Positions 18,057 through 28,600 of a stretch of 64,000 nt of DNA are shown here, piece after piece. The notes under the pieces are model-generated. The model saw only the letters and a list, made by a program, of their open reading frames with translations. It had not been told where the DNA came from and made no database searches. Position 1 is the stretch's first letter; the number at the start of each line of letters is the position of its first letter. Made by a program: the position numbers and the translations under genes. Origin of the DNA: Polynucleobacter sp. MWH-S4W17 (lineage in GTDB: Bacteria; Pseudomonadota; Gammaproteobacteria; Burkholderiales; Burkholderiaceae); assembly GCF_018687535.1 (NCBI RefSeq), contig NZ_CP061295.1, positions 1,426,001-1,490,000 on the forward strand, given 5' to 3'.

Positions 18057-19667
18057 TTACTTGTGCTCGAGCAAGAAATTCACCAAGAGCGGCACAGGAC
18101 GACCGGTAGAGCCTTTGGCGGCACCGCTTTTCCATGCGGTGCCAGCGATATCCAAATGAGCCCATTTATATTTCTCGGTGAAGCGAGACAAGAAGCATGC
18201 CGCTGTCACGCTACCAGCGGGACGACCACCAATATTAGCCACATCTGCAAAATTGGATTTGAGCTGTTCATGGTAAGCAGCATCCAAGGGCAAACGCCAA
18301 ACCGTATCCAAAGAAGCATGGCCTGCTTTAGTCAATTCACTTACCAAGTTCTCGTCTTCAGAAAACAATCCGCTATGTACATGACCCAATGCAATCACGC
18401 AAGCGCCAGTTAAGGTGGCAACGTCGATCACTGCCGCCGGCTTAAAGCGCTCTACATAAGTCAGCGCATCACAAAGAATTAAGCGGCCTTCTGCATCGGT
18501 GTTGAGGACCTCAATAGTCTGCCCAGACATACTCTTCACAATATCGCCAGGACGAGTTGCTTGGCCTGATGGCATATTTTCACAAGTAGGAATGACGCCA
18601 ATCACATTCTTCTTTAATTTCATCAAAGCAACGGAGTACATCGTACCGATCACTGAAGCTGCGCCACACATGTCGTACTTCATTTCATCCATAGCTTCGC
18701 CTGGCTTTAATGAAATTCCGCCAGTATCAAAAGTGATTCCTTTGCCAACAAGAACAATCGGGGCCTCTCCTGCTTTACCGCCTTGATGCTTCATCACAAT
18801 AAATTGTGGCGGGGTATCAGAGCCCTTAGCCACAGATAAGAATGAACCCATTCCCAAGGCCTCAATTTGTTTGAGCCCAAGTACATCCACTTTTAGAGCG
18901 GTCTTTTTACTTAAGCCCTGCGCAGCCTTACCGAGGTAAGTTGGTGTACAGATGTTTGGAGGAAGATTACCCAAATCCTTCGCCAGGTTCATCCCCTCTA
19001 CCATCGCGACGCCTTGCTCTACTGCAGGCTTCAGCTCTTTAGCACACGCATCGTTACCTGCAAAGACGAGATGCTTAAATGTGTCTGCTTTATCTTTTAC
19101 TTTGAATTTCATTGCTGGTTGACGCACGCCAAAACGATAAGCTTGGTCGCCAGCGTATTGAACAGTTAGGCGAACCTCTTCGGCAATGAAGTCAGCTTTG
19201 TGTGCAAGCGCAAAGCTTGGTGTAAACCAAAGCGCACTTTCAACTGATCCGCCACTTAAAACCTTCAAAGCTGCGCGAGCAACTTTGGAATAAGTAGTCA
19301 AACTCCGTTCGCTAGCAAGATGCACATCGCCCAAAGCCACGAGTAATACTCGTTTTGCCTTAACCCCATTGGTGGACCAAGATTTTTCTGCGCGTAGCAT
19401 GCATACGGAAGCTTGCGTGGAATCTAAATCCCCAACCAGATTGGCATGATTGACTGAGCCTCCGAGCAAAAGGTCTAGCCCTGGCAAAAATCCTACTTTT
19501 GCCTTTGCGTCTTTGGCGCCTGAGAAACCATCAAAATCCGCCTTGGAATACGCCAAAACCAAGCAGTCGGTATTGTAGCTAAGCAAGGATTTGAGGCTAG
19601 ATTTCTGGAGTTTTAGACTCTGAAGGTCTGCTTGAGGGAAAATCTTGGTGCTGAATTGAATTGTCAT
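18057..19667 (-). CDS. pepA: Leucyl aminopeptidase (cytosol aminopeptidase)
   Basis: Metal-dependent M17 aminopeptidase that removes N-terminal residues in the cytoplasm; PepA is also a DNA-binding factor in some bacteria. The C-terminal catalytic domain has the signature NTDAEGRLILCDALTY, the metal ligands in VGKGITFDTGGISLKPG, and MKYDMCGAASVIG. The 536-residue length includes the usual N-terminal macro-like domain. It starts a pepA-holC-lgt set on the minus strand and is divergent from lptF, leaving a 158-bp gap for both promoters. Confidence 0.95.
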   Translation of the reverse strand: MTIQFSTKIFPQADLQSLKLQKSSLKSLLSYNTDCLVLAYSKADFDGFSGAKDAKAKVGFLPGLDLLLGGSVNHANLVGDLDSTQASVCMLRAEKSWSTNGVKAKRVLLVALGDVHLASERSLTTYSKVARAALKVLSGGSVESALWFTPSFALAHKADFIAEEVRLTVQYAGDQAYRFGVRQPAMKFKVKDKADTFKHLVFAGNDACAKELKPAVEQGVAMVEGMNLAKDLGNLPPNICTPTYLGKAAQGLSKKTALKVDVLGLKQIEALGMGSFLSVAKGSDTPPQFIVMKHQGGKAGEAPIVLVGKGITFDTGGISLKPGEAMDEMKYDMCGAASVIGTMYSVALMKLKKNVIGVIPTCENMPSGQATRPGDIVKSMSGQTIEVLNTDAEGRLILCDALTYVERFKPAAVIDVATLTGACVIALGHVHSGLFSEDENLVSELTKAGHASLDTVWRLPLDAAYHEQLKSNFADVANIGGRPAGSVTAACFLSRFTEKYKWAHLDIAGTAWKSGAAKGSTGRPVPLLVNFLLEHK

Positions 19668-19825
19668 AATCTATTACAGTGTTTTGGTCGATTCAAAAGG
19701 GGGTAATCTGCTAATTTGGGACGTTTATCCATTATCCTCCGACATGAGAATAACTTCCCTTACCTGCAGCAATATAAGCCATTTACAAGCCCAATAACCC
19801 TTCATATCCAGACCTATAAATTCTC

Positions 19826-20941
19826 ATGATTTTTAACCAGGCCCTTCGCCGCGAACTCAGTTTTACGACTGGCGGGGTCTTTTTGGTCTTAGTCACCATT
19901 ATGGTGACCACCTTGGTGATCCGAATTTTGGGTTATGCTGCTAACGGGGCGGTCAATCCAAAAGACGCTCTAGTGTTAATTGCCTTAGCTACCCTGGGTT
20001 ATCTTGCGGTTCTTTTAACAGTCTCACTATTTGTCGCAACATTAATTGTTCTGGTGCGCTGGTACAAAGATTCTGAAATGATTGTGTGGTTTGCTAGTGG
20101 TCTAAGCGTTACCAATCTTATTCGCCCTATCATGCAATTTGCCACGCCGCTCATTATTGTGATCGCGCTCCTGGCTCTTTTTGTGTGGCCCTGGGCCAAC
20201 CGAGAATCCACTTTAATTAGTCAACGCTTTCAACAACGTGATGACGTATCCATGGTGAGCGCCGGACAATTCAAAGAGTCCGCAAAAGCAGAGCGTGTAT
20301 TTTTTATTGAAGAGCTCGATGTTGATAAAAGCGAAGTCAAGAATATCTTCGTAGCTGATTCCAAGAATGGTCGGCTGAGCATTGCAGTTTCCCAAACTGG
20401 ATTTATTCAAAACTCTGCAGGTGGTGAGAAATCCGTTGTGCTTCATAGCGGTAGACGCTATGAGGGGCAACCCACTCAGCCCGATTTCAGAATTCTAGAA
20501 TTTAACGAATACAGCACCAAGATACGGAGCAAAGAATCATTGGCACCCCCGCCACGTGATCGCGAGAAGACGATCACTGAGCTTTTAAATGACCCTAATC
20601 CAGTCTCTATCAGCCCTAATCGCGCTGAGTTACTGTGGCGCATTGGCTTGCCATTAATGGCATTAGGTTTGGTGCTGATTGCAATTCCGCTTGCTTATGT
20701 AAACCCTCGCCTGGGCAATTACACTGCGATGTTTTATGCGGTCTTAATTTATTTAATCTATAGCAACTTACTGAACCTGACGCAAAATTTTGTCTCACAA
20801 GGCAAGGTCAGTGTATTTGTTGCAATTTGGCCTATTCATTTGCTCGCCCTATTAATTGCGATAGCCTTAATTCGCAATCGTATGAATCCTTCTCTAAAGT
20901 GGTGGCGCCGTCAATTGCCCGCTTCAATGGCTACCAAATGA
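19826..20941 (+). CDS. lptF: LPS export ABC transporter permease LptF
   Basis: One of two permeases of the LptB2FG complex that pulls lipopolysaccharide out of the inner membrane. It has six transmembrane helices (three before, three after) flanking a large periplasmic beta-jellyroll domain (about residues 130-265), the standard LptF layout at 371 residues. Its TGA overlaps the lptG ATG (ATGA), so the two permeases are translationally coupled. It is divergent from pepA, the usual arrangement. Confidence 0.94.
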   Translation: MIFNQALRRELSFTTGGVFLVLVTIMVTTLVIRILGYAANGAVNPKDALVLIALATLGYLAVLLTVSLFVATLIVLVRWYKDSEMIVWFASGLSVTNLIRPIMQFATPLIIVIALLALFVWPWANRESTLISQRFQQRDDVSMVSAGQFKESAKAERVFFIEELDVDKSEVKNIFVADSKNGRLSIAVSQTGFIQNSAGGEKSVVLHSGRRYEGQPTQPDFRILEFNEYSTKIRSKESLAPPPRDREKTITELLNDPNPVSISPNRAELLWRIGLPLMALGLVLIAIPLAYVNPRLGNYTAMFYAVLIYLIYSNLLNLTQNFVSQGKVSVFVAIWPIHLLALLIAIALIRNRMNPSLKWWRRQLPASMATK

Positions 20942-22092
20942 AATTGCTCTTTCCTTTTATTTACGAGCGCTATTTAGCCAAGCAGATTTATGCTGCTTTT
21001 GGCTTTATCTTGTTCGCCTTGGTAGCTTTGTTTTTGTTCTTCGATATCTTGAGCGAGTTAGGGTCCGTGCAGGGGGGCTACACGCTTCCTCTAGCGCTAC
21101 TTCATGTACTTCTGAAAGCCCCAAGCCGCATTTCAGAAATCATCCCCATTGCAGGCTTGATTGGCAGTATCTATGTATTTGCAATGCTGGCTAGCCAGTC
21201 TGAGTTCACCATTTTGCGTATCGCTGGATTAGACGTTAAACGTGGGCTCATTACTCTCACAAAAATTTCACTTCCATTAATAGCGCTCACACTCATCATG
21301 AGTGAATGGGTTGGCCCTTATTCCGAAGCAAAGTCTGACCAGATTCGCATGAAGGCTATGGGCTCAGCCTATACGTCACAATTTAAAACGGGTGTTTGGG
21401 TAAAAGATCGGCTACGCGATGAGGATGGCAGCGGACCCGTGCGCCCAGGAGTGCGCTATGTCAACGTGGGCAAAGTTGACAAAGATAATGAGATTCAAAA
21501 CATCCGTATGTATGAGTTTGATGATACCTATCATCTTCTCTCAATCCGTAGCGCAGCCTCCGGACAGTTTGATGAGACTGGCATTTGGGTTCTAAATGAT
21601 GTCACCGAAACTCGCTTTAAAGAATCAAAGCAGTCCGACCCACTGAACCCCGTTTTTTCTGCGCAAACTTTTACGCACCCGATTCTCACTTTGGAATCGG
21701 AGGTCACGCCCCAAATTTTGAATGTTCTTTTAATTAGTCCTGAAAAAATGTCGATCATGAGCTTGGGTCGCTTTATCTCCCACCTTCGTGAAAACAAACA
21801 AGATGCGCAGAGACATTCCATCGCCTTCTGGAAGAAAGTGGTTTATCCCTTCACTATTTTTGTGATGCTCGCGCTAGCACTTCCCTTTGCATATCTTAAG
21901 GTTCGAGCAGGTAGCGTGGGTATTAAGGTGTTTGGCGGAATCATGCTGGGCATGAGTTTCCAGCTATTTAATTCCCTCTTCTCTAACGTAGGGCTTTTGG
22001 GCTCTTGGCCAGCGCTTCTAACAGCACTTACCCCGCCTTTGCTCTACTTCCTTTTGGCGCTATTCGGGTTGCGCTGGGTTTCCAAGGCTTAA
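20938..22092 (+). CDS. lptG: LPS export ABC transporter permease LptG
   Basis: Second permease of the LPS exporter. I start it at the ATG at 20938 (MKLLFPFIYERYLAKQIY), which overlaps the lptF stop; a longer reading from 20827 would run through the end of lptF in another frame and is not credible. It shows three N-terminal helices, a periplasmic domain and three C-terminal helices, with the LLKAPSRISEIIPIAGLIGSI coupling-helix region that contacts LptB. Length is 384 residues. Confidence 0.94.
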   Translation: MKLLFPFIYERYLAKQIYAAFGFILFALVALFLFFDILSELGSVQGGYTLPLALLHVLLKAPSRISEIIPIAGLIGSIYVFAMLASQSEFTILRIAGLDVKRGLITLTKISLPLIALTLIMSEWVGPYSEAKSDQIRMKAMGSAYTSQFKTGVWVKDRLRDEDGSGPVRPGVRYVNVGKVDKDNEIQNIRMYEFDDTYHLLSIRSAASGQFDETGIWVLNDVTETRFKESKQSDPLNPVFSAQTFTHPILTLESEVTPQILNVLLISPEKMSIMSLGRFISHLRENKQDAQRHSIAFWKKVVYPFTIFVMLALALPFAYLKVRAGSVGIKVFGGIMLGMSFQLFNSLFSNVGLLGSWPALLTALTPPLLYFLLALFGLRWVSKA

Positions 22093-22154
22093 TACTCATA
22101 AATCATTTAGAATTTGATTCCTATATCATTGCTGATATATAGACAGGAATCCTC

Positions 22155-23096
22155 ATGAATCTCCACCAATTTCGCTTTGTGCGTGAAGCCGTTAGGCAAA
22201 ACTTCAACTTAACCACTGCTGCTAAAGCCTTATTCACCTCTCAACCAGGGGTTTCTAAAGCAATTATCGAATTGGAGGATGAGTTAGGCGTGGAGATCTT
22301 TCGTCGCCATGGCAAGCGGATTCGCTCCTTGACGGAACCAGGTAAACGCATTTTGAGCTCGGTTGAACGCATCCTTGATGAAGTGGAAACACTGAAGAGA
22401 GTGGGTAAGGATTTTGCTAGTCAAGATCAAGGCAGCCTCGTTATTGCCACTACCCATACACAAGCGCGCTACGCACTTCCTAAAGTGCTGACTGAATTTA
22501 CTAAACGCTTTCCAAAGGTAAAGGTGAGTATTCAGCAAGGTAACCCAGGTCAAATTGCAGAGCTACTCACACATGATCGTGCGGATATTGCCATCGCTAC
22601 TGAAGGGATTGCGAATACTCCGGGTGTACTGGCTTTACCCGGCTATCAATGGCAGCACGTACTCATGGTGCCGCTAAGCCACCCCCTTCTCAACCAGGCA
22701 ACACTTACTCTAGAAGAGATTGCTAAGTACCCAATCATCACCTATGACAAAGCATTTGCTGGTCGCAGCAAGGTTGATGCAGCCTTTGCGCAAAGAAACA
22801 TTGCGCCCGATATTATTTTGGAAGCGATTGATGCCGACGTCATTAAGACTTATGTAGAAACGGGTATGGGCATTGGTATTGTTGCGGGTCATGCTTATGA
22901 CCCGGATCGAGATCGCAATCTTAAAGTGATTCCTGCAGGACATCTATTTGGCAACAATGTCACCCATCTTGGCGTCAAACAGGGTGCTTACTTGCGCTCA
23001 TTTGTTTACACCTTCATTGAACTCTTCTCACCAACGCTCACCAAGAAAATTGTTGAGCAGGCGATGAATAACGAATCCGAGACTTACGAAATTTAA
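22155..23096 (+). CDS. CysB-family LysR-type regulator
   Basis: Regulator of the CysB/Cbl group controlling sulfur assimilation genes. It starts MNLHQFRFVREAVRQNFNLTTAAKALFTSQPGVSKAI, the characteristic CysB-type helix-turn-helix, and has the effector-domain THTQARYALP stretch that in CysB contributes to the anion/acetylserine pocket. Its 313 residues are close to CysB (324). It stands alone here, and no cys genes are seen nearby. It may act on sulfate or sulfonate uptake elsewhere in the genome. Confidence 0.88.
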   Translation: MNLHQFRFVREAVRQNFNLTTAAKALFTSQPGVSKAIIELEDELGVEIFRRHGKRIRSLTEPGKRILSSVERILDEVETLKRVGKDFASQDQGSLVIATTHTQARYALPKVLTEFTKRFPKVKVSIQQGNPGQIAELLTHDRADIAIATEGIANTPGVLALPGYQWQHVLMVPLSHPLLNQATLTLEEIAKYPIITYDKAFAGRSKVDAAFAQRNIAPDIILEAIDADVIKTYVETGMGIGIVAGHAYDPDRDRNLKVIPAGHLFGNNVTHLGVKQGAYLRSFVYTFIELFSPTLTKKIVEQAMNNESETYEI

Positions 23097-23134
23097 ATAA
23101 TCTGGGAATGCTCAAGGACTGAAGAGTCTTTGAG

Positions 23135-23219
23135 TGGTGCCTCGGGGCGGACTCGAACCGCCACGCCTTGCGGCACCGGATTTTGAGTCCGGCACGTCTA
23201 CCAATTCCATCACCGAGGC
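23135..23219 (-). tRNA. tRNA-Leu (CAA)
   Basis: Read on the minus strand, it starts GCCTCGG, has the D-arm GATGGAATTGGTAGAC, an anticodon loop CTCAAAA between CCGGA/TCCGG arms giving anticodon CAA, a long variable arm, the T-arm GGTTCGAGTCC and an encoded CCA. The 85-nt length with a long variable arm fits class II tRNA-Leu, reading UUG codons. Confidence 0.96.
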
Positions 23220-23371
23220 AGGTGTTTGCAGTGGAAATTCTGCTTACTTTGCTACTTTGTTACTGCTAAGACATGAGAGTGTAACAAAAAATGGTTAGTT
23301 ACCCCCTACCTTGGGTCTAGAACCCCTTAAAATGAGGTCTTCTAGCCAAATTATTAAAAGGACTTACCCGT

Positions 23372-24091
23372 ATGGCCGGCCATTCGAAATGGGCCAATAT
23401 TCAGCACCGCAAAGGTCGTCAGGACGAAAAACGCGGCAAGATTTGGACCAAACTCATTAAAGAAATTACCGTAGCCGCCAAATTAGGTGGCGGTGATATC
23501 GCTACCAACCCACGTTTACGTCTGGCTATTGATAAGGCCAAAGACTCCAATATGCCGAACGATAACGTGCAAAGAGCGATTCAACGCGGCACTGGATCTC
23601 TTGAAGGCGTGAACTACGAAGAAATTCGTTATGAGGGTTACGGCATGAATGGCGCCGCCATTATTGTGGATTGCTTAACCGATAACCGCACTCGCACCGT
23701 CGCTGAAGTTCGTCATGCTTTTAATAAGAATGGCGGCAATATGGGCACCGAAGGTTCTGTTGCATTTTTATTCAAGCATTGTGGGCAGATGTTATTTGCT
23801 CCAGGCACTAGCGAAGATCAACTCATGGAAGTAGCTTTAGACGCTGGCGCCGAGGATGTAATTACTCATGACGACGGCTCTTTAGAAGTGTTGTCTCCTG
23901 TTCCTGATTTTTCAAACGTACAAGATGCCATTAGTAAAGCGGGCCTCAAGCCTGAGCTGGCAACCGTTGCAATGCGCCCTGAAACCGAGATTACTTTGGA
24001 AGGTGATCAGGCTGAGAGCATGCAGAAATTGTTAGATGCGCTTGAGAATTTGGATGACGTTCAAGAAGTGTTTACGAACGCTGCTCTTTAA
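23372..24091 (+). CDS. YebC/PmpR-family protein
   Basis: Widely conserved 239-residue protein beginning [32 protein letters not shown], the unmistakable YebC start. Members act as DNA-binding regulators or, for some, as factors that relieve ribosome stalling at proline tracts; which role applies here cannot be read from sequence. The family motifs [29 protein letters not shown] and the acidic C-terminus are intact. It precedes purD by 64 bp and may share its transcript. Confidence 0.93.
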   Translation: MAGHSKWANIQHRKGRQDEKRGKIWTKLIKEITVAAKLGGGDIATNPRLRLAIDKAKDSNMPNDNVQRAIQRGTGSLEGVNYEEIRYEGYGMNGAAIIVDCLTDNRTRTVAEVRHAFNKNGGNMGTEGSVAFLFKHCGQMLFAPGTSEDQLMEVALDAGAEDVITHDDGSLEVLSPVPDFSNVQDAISKAGLKPELATVAMRPETEITLEGDQAESMQKLLDALENLDDVQEVFTNAAL

Positions 24092-24155
24092 TTGACTTTG
24101 CATATATAAAAAATTTACTGCATTTTTACTTCATTAATACTGACAAACTATCGTT

Positions 24156-25433
24156 ATGAAAATTCTCCTAATTGGATCCGGCGGACGCGAACATGCTTTA
24201 GCCTGGAAACTGGCTCAATCCCCACAAGTCCAAACGGTTTATGTTGCTCCTGGTAATGGCGGTACAGCTACTGCTAAACAAACTGCTGCAGGCATTGAGA
24301 ACTTACCGATCACTGGACTACAGGAACTGGCTGATTTTGCCAAGCGCGAGAAGATTCACTTAACCGTTGTTGGACCAGAAGCGCCACTTGCTGCTGGCAT
24401 CGTGGATGTATTCCGCAATAATGGCTTGCGTATTTTTGGCCCAACTCAATTGGCAGCTCAATTGGAGTCTTCTAAAGACTTTTCTAAAGCCTTTATGAAG
24501 CGTCATGGCATTCCAACAGCCGATTACCAAACATTCTCTAGTGCACTTGAAGCGCATGCTTATATTGATGCTAAGGGTGCGCCGATTGTGATTAAGGCCG
24601 ATGGCCTTGCGGCAGGTAAAGGTGTTGTAGTTGCAATGAGCCTTGAAGAGGCTCATGCCGCAGTTGACATGATGTTGGCTGATAACAAATTAGGCAATGC
24701 AGGCGCCCGCGTTGTGATTGAAGAGTTCCTAACCGGTGAAGAAGCTAGCTTCATTGTTCTCGTGGATGGCAAGAATGTTCTTGCATTAGCCACTAGCCAA
24801 GATCACAAGCGTTTACTCGATGCTGACCAAGGGCCGAATACTGGTGGCATGGGTGCTTACTCCCCCGCACCAGTTGTTACCCCAGAAATTCATGCACGTG
24901 CATTGCGTGAAGTGATCATGCCAACAGTGAAGGGCATGCAAGCAGATGGCATTCCGTATACAGGCTTCTTATATGCGGGCCTCATGATCACGCCTGATGG
25001 CAAGATTAAGACTTTAGAATTTAACTGCCGCATGGGCGACCCAGAAACACAACCGATCATGGCTCGCCTGCGCAGCGACCTTGTCAATGCACTAGATCAT
25101 GCAGTTGACGGCACGCTCAATGAAGTTGAGCTGGAATGGGATCGCCGCACTGCCCTAGGCGTTGTGCTTGCGGCCCACAATTATCCCGACACCCCGCGTG
25201 CTGGGGATGTAATTACCGGCATTCCGGCTGACACGGCAGATCAAATTACATTCCATGCTGGTACAAAATTGCAAGATGGCACAGTAGTGACCTCCGGTGG
25301 ACGGGTGATGTGCGTTGTTGGACTTGCCGATACCGTACGTGGCGCCCAACAAAAAGCATATGAAGCCATCAACCATATACAGTTTGACGGCATGCAATAT
25401 CGTAAAGATATCGGCTACCGCGCAATTAAGTAA
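24156..25433 (+). CDS. purD: Phosphoribosylamine-glycine ligase
   Basis: Second step of purine synthesis: joins glycine to phosphoribosylamine using ATP. The 425-residue ATP-grasp enzyme has the N-terminal MKILLIGSGGREHALAWKL, the ATP-grasp segment APIVIKADGLAAGKGVVVA, DQGPNTGGMGAYSP and FNCRMGDPETQ metal-binding loop. All usual motifs are intact. It is followed after 21 bp by hemF on the same strand. Confidence 0.96.
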   Translation: MKILLIGSGGREHALAWKLAQSPQVQTVYVAPGNGGTATAKQTAAGIENLPITGLQELADFAKREKIHLTVVGPEAPLAAGIVDVFRNNGLRIFGPTQLAAQLESSKDFSKAFMKRHGIPTADYQTFSSALEAHAYIDAKGAPIVIKADGLAAGKGVVVAMSLEEAHAAVDMMLADNKLGNAGARVVIEEFLTGEEASFIVLVDGKNVLALATSQDHKRLLDADQGPNTGGMGAYSPAPVVTPEIHARALREVIMPTVKGMQADGIPYTGFLYAGLMITPDGKIKTLEFNCRMGDPETQPIMARLRSDLVNALDHAVDGTLNEVELEWDRRTALGVVLAAHNYPDTPRAGDVITGIPADTADQITFHAGTKLQDGTVVTSGGRVMCVVGLADTVRGAQQKAYEAINHIQFDGMQYRKDIGYRAIK

Positions 25434-25454
25434 ATCCATCAAGTTAGAACGCCC

Positions 25455-26387
25455 TTGTCAGATCAACAGACCCACATCGATATCACTACCTTAAAAGAAT
25501 ATTTTTTAGGTCTGCAAGATCGCATCACAAGCGCCATGAGCGCTTTGGATGGTAAGGTCTTTGTTGCAGATGAATGGCATAAGCCCGAAGACAGCAAACT
25601 CAAAGGCTATGGTCGCACCTGCATTTTGGATGGCGGCAATATTCTGGAAAAAGGGGGTGTGGGCTTCTCCCATGTCCGTGGTGATCAAATGCCTCCATCG
25701 GCATCTCATCATCGCCCAGAAGTCGCAGGTCGCAGCTTTGAAGCGATGGGCGTGTCTTTGGTATTCCACCCGAATAACCCTAAAGTACCCACCACGCACA
25801 TGAACGTCCGTTGCTTTATTGCGCAAGCACCTGATAAAGAGCCCGTATGGTGGTTTGGAGGCGGCTTTGACCTCACGCCCTATTACGGCGTTGATGAAGA
25901 CTGCAAACACTTTCATCAAACCGCTAAAGATGCCTTAGACCCTTTTGGCGAGCAGCTCTACCCTCGTTTTAAAAAATGGTGCGATGAATACTTTTACTTA
26001 AAACATCGCGAAGAGCCGCGTGGTATTGGCGGCGTTTTCTTTGATGACTTTAATGAGCTTGGGTTTGAAAAGAGCTTCGCTATGACTCGTGCAGTGGGTG
26101 ATGCATTTATTAACGCTTACCTACCAATCGTACAGCGCCGCTATCAAGATAGCTTCACCCTTGATGAAAAGTCTTTCCAAGAATATCGCCGCGGCCGCTA
26201 TGTGGAATACAACCTGATCTTTGATCGCGGGACTATCTTTGGTTTGCACTCTGGTGGCCGCACCGAATCTATCTTAATGTCGATGCCGCCAGTAGTTCAG
26301 TGGTGGTACAACTGGCAACCCAAGCCTGGCAGTCCTGAGGCTAAGTTGTATGACTATTACCTCAAGCCACGAGATTGGCTAGCTTGA
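25455..26387 (+). CDS. hemF: Oxygen-dependent coproporphyrinogen III oxidase
   Basis: Converts coproporphyrinogen III to protoporphyrinogen IX using oxygen in haem synthesis. It has the HemF signature [12 protein letters not shown] and [13 protein letters not shown], then [12 protein letters not shown] and the C-terminal [16 protein letters not shown]. The start is a TTG at 25455 (LSDQQ read as MSDQQ), 21 bp after purD; no closer ATG keeps the full first domain. The end overlaps nadD by 13 bp. 310 residues, normal length. Confidence 0.95.
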   Translation: MSDQQTHIDITTLKEYFLGLQDRITSAMSALDGKVFVADEWHKPEDSKLKGYGRTCILDGGNILEKGGVGFSHVRGDQMPPSASHHRPEVAGRSFEAMGVSLVFHPNNPKVPTTHMNVRCFIAQAPDKEPVWWFGGGFDLTPYYGVDEDCKHFHQTAKDALDPFGEQLYPRFKKWCDEYFYLKHREEPRGIGGVFFDDFNELGFEKSFAMTRAVGDAFINAYLPIVQRRYQDSFTLDEKSFQEYRRGRYVEYNLIFDRGTIFGLHSGGRTESILMSMPPVVQWWYNWQPKPGSPEAKLYDYYLKPRDWLA

Positions 26388-27073
26388 GCGCTATAAAGAA
26401 AATTGGCATTCTTGGAGGTACATTTGATCCTCCGCATGTGGGTCATTTGAAATTAGCTACACATTTTGCAAAGCTACTTCACTTAGATGCACTACTGCTT
26501 ATTCCGAGTGGTGAGCCATGGCAAAAGGGAACCGGCATTACTCCCGCAGAAATACGCCTGAAGTTGACTGAAGCTGCGGGCATTGATTTAGCGCGCGCAT
26601 TTTTATATCTCAAGATTCCCACTCAATTAGGCATTGATCGTATGGAGATTGACCGCGCTGGGCCAAGTTATGCGATTGATACCGTTAAAGCCCTACGTGA
26701 GCGCTTTGGAACAAGCGCTAACCTAACTTGGCTGATGGGAGCAGACTCTCTTGTTGCTCTGCCTAGCTGGAACTCCTGGGAAAAACTGAGCCAGTATGTG
26801 AATTTTGCGGTGGCGACTAGGCCACACCATGATTTAAAGCTAGAAATAAGCTCTGAAGTAGGTCAATTTTTGGAGACCCATCAAACATCAGACCCCGATG
26901 CCCTTGAAAATAGCGCTGCAGGCCTCATATACATCGATGAAAGCTTGAATATTGATCTATCCTCAACCGCATTACGAGAACGCCTCAAATCCAGCTCACG
27001 GAGCTCTATTGCATCCGAGCAAATTCCAACCCACACCCTAGAAATCATTACAAATCTGGGCTTGTACCAGTAA
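26375..27073 (+). CDS. nadD: Nicotinate-nucleotide adenylyltransferase
   Basis: Adds AMP to nicotinate mononucleotide in NAD synthesis. The N-terminal nucleotidyltransferase motif [16 protein letters not shown] (with GxFDPxHxGH) and the [20 protein letters not shown] segment are clear, as is the C-terminal ISSTxxR-like [10 protein letters not shown]. Both candidate starts are TTG (26375 or 26384), inside the end of hemF, so translation is probably coupled to it. It leads into rsfS, as in many bacteria. Confidence 0.93.
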   Translation: MASLSAIKKIGILGGTFDPPHVGHLKLATHFAKLLHLDALLLIPSGEPWQKGTGITPAEIRLKLTEAAGIDLARAFLYLKIPTQLGIDRMEIDRAGPSYAIDTVKALRERFGTSANLTWLMGADSLVALPSWNSWEKLSQYVNFAVATRPHHDLKLEISSEVGQFLETHQTSDPDALENSAAGLIYIDESLNIDLSSTALRERLKSSSRSSIASEQIPTHTLEIITNLGLYQ

Positions 27074-27118
27074 TCAAGCTAAGATCACCCTAAATAGAAA
27101 AATTATTGTCGAGAAAAT

Positions 27119-27508
27119 ATGGACTTACGTAAATTACAACGCGTCGTGATTGATGCCCTAGAAGATGTTAAAGCACAAGATATCCGCGTGTATGACACCA
27201 CTAAATTAAGCGAGTTATTTGATCGAGTGGTTATTGCCACTGGTTCTAGTAATCGTCAAACCCGCTCTTTAGCTATGTCGGTTAAAGAAGAGGTGAATGC
27301 TAAAGGTGGAGAAGTCATTTCTATCGAAGGCTTAGAAACCGGCGAATGGGTATTGGTTGATTGTGGCGATATCGTCGTGCATATTTTGCAACCGATGCTG
27401 CGCTCTTACTATCAGCTTGAAGGCATGTGGGGTGCTAAACCTGTACGCGTGAAATTAGCTGGTGATAAAGGTCTTGTTAAGGCCAGCGAATCCGAAGACG
27501 ACGAGTAG
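27119..27508 (+). CDS. rsfS: Ribosomal silencing factor RsfS
   Basis: Binds ribosomal protein uL14 and blocks subunit joining when nutrients are scarce. The 129-residue protein has the family core [47 protein letters not shown] and YYQLEGMWG. It sits between nadD and rlmH, the conserved order nadD-rsfS-rlmH. Confidence 0.95.
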   Translation: MDLRKLQRVVIDALEDVKAQDIRVYDTTKLSELFDRVVIATGSSNRQTRSLAMSVKEEVNAKGGEVISIEGLETGEWVLVDCGDIVVHILQPMLRSYYQLEGMWGAKPVRVKLAGDKGLVKASESEDDE

Positions 27509-27528
27509 TCTCGTCGTCACTTGCGACA

Positions 27529-27972
27529 ATGCGGCTCACCATCGTTTCTGTTGGTCATAAGATGCCTGATTGGGTTGCCACGGCAACCCATGACTACATC
27601 AAACGAATGCCTGCGGATTGCAGCATTGAAATCAAAGAGATCAAACCTGATCTCACACCCGCAAAAGAAGCCGTCAAAATTGCAGCAGCCATTCCCAAGG
27701 GATCCAGAGTGATTGCTTTGGATGAACGAGGCAAAGACCAAACCACTCAGAATCTTGCCACTCAACTGGCTAGCTGGCGCCAAGAAGGCTTTGACATTAC
27801 CTTTTTAATTGGTGGTGCAGATGGCTTGGATGCTGGCTTAAAAGCAAGTGCGCAAGCTATGTGGCGACTCTCCAGTCTTACCTTGCCTCATGCCATGGCT
27901 AGAGTCATGTTAGTAGAGCAGCTTTATCGAGCATGGACTATCCTGCAAGGCCACCCCTATCATCGCGAGTAA
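27529..27972 (+). CDS. rlmH: 23S rRNA (pseudouridine1915-N3)-methyltransferase
   Basis: SPOUT-fold methyltransferase that modifies pseudouridine 1915 in helix 69 of 23S rRNA. The 147-residue protein has the expected start [16 protein letters not shown], the [13 protein letters not shown] segment, the SAM-knot FLIGGADGL and the C-terminal [20 protein letters not shown]...HPYHRE. It is 21 bp after rsfS and 4 bp before the maf-type gene. Confidence 0.95.
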   Translation: MRLTIVSVGHKMPDWVATATHDYIKRMPADCSIEIKEIKPDLTPAKEAVKIAAAIPKGSRVIALDERGKDQTTQNLATQLASWRQEGFDITFLIGGADGLDAGLKASAQAMWRLSSLTLPHAMARVMLVEQLYRAWTILQGHPYHRE

Positions 27973-27976
27973 TCCG

Positions 27977-28600
27977 TTGCACTCTTTTATTTATCTCGCT
28001 TCGCAAAGTCCTCGCCGCCAAGAGATCTTGAGGCAAATGGGTGTTCGCTTTGAAATGCTACTGCCAAGTCCCGGTGAAGATAATGAGAGCATCGAAACAC
28101 CTCTCCCACAAGAAAAAGCACGCACCTACGTAGAGCGCGTTACCTTGGCAAAAAGTGCTGCAGCACTCAGTCGATGGGAAAAAAGCGGCTTACCTTGGGC
28201 GCCGATACTCTGCGCCGATACCACTGTAAGCCTACCCAATCATCCCAATGGTGAAATTCTGGGTAAGCCAGTTGACGTAGCAGATGCCACCCGAATTCTG
28301 ACTATGCTCAGCGGCAAAATGCATGAAGTTCTTAGCTCAGTAGCAGTGACCGTCAACCCCAATGAAAAACCCATACAGCTTGTACAGGTTTCTAAAGTTC
28401 AGTTTGCTGATTTGTTGATAGAGCAGATTGACGCCTACATCGCCAGCGCCGAACCCTTTGGTAAGGCTGGCGCCTATGGCATACAGGGCTTGGGCGGATC
28501 TTTTATTCCCTCAATTCAGGGTAGCTATAGCGGTATCATGGGTCTACCTATTTATGAAACGAAGCTTTTACTAGATCGTGCCCAAGTTAGCAGCATATGA
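27977..28600 (+). CDS. Maf-family nucleoside triphosphate pyrophosphatase
   Basis: House-cleaning enzyme hydrolysing dTTP/UTP or modified nucleotides to the monophosphate. It has the family start LASQSPRRQEILRQMGVRFE, a CADTTVSLPN segment with the catalytic Asp, and EPFGKAGAYGIQGLGGSFI...GSYSGIMGLPIYET. The start is TTG at 27977, 4 bp past the rlmH stop. It overlaps rng by the ATGA-type junction at 28597-28600. Whether it is the dTTP/UTP-specific or the m7GTP-specific subtype I cannot say; the GxxGIQG form favours the former. Confidence 0.9.
   Translation: MHSFIYLASQSPRRQEILRQMGVRFEMLLPSPGEDNESIETPLPQEKARTYVERVTLAKSAAALSRWEKSGLPWAPILCADTTVSLPNHPNGEILGKPVDVADATRILTMLSGKMHEVLSSVAVTVNPNEKPIQLVQVSKVQFADLLIEQIDAYIASAEPFGKAGAYGIQGLGGSFIPSIQGSYSGIMGLPIYETKLLLDRAQVSSI

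Noticed and set aside
20827-20937. N-terminal extension of LptG
   Set aside because: It reads through the end of lptF in another frame; the ATG overlapping the lptF stop gives the normal LptG start.
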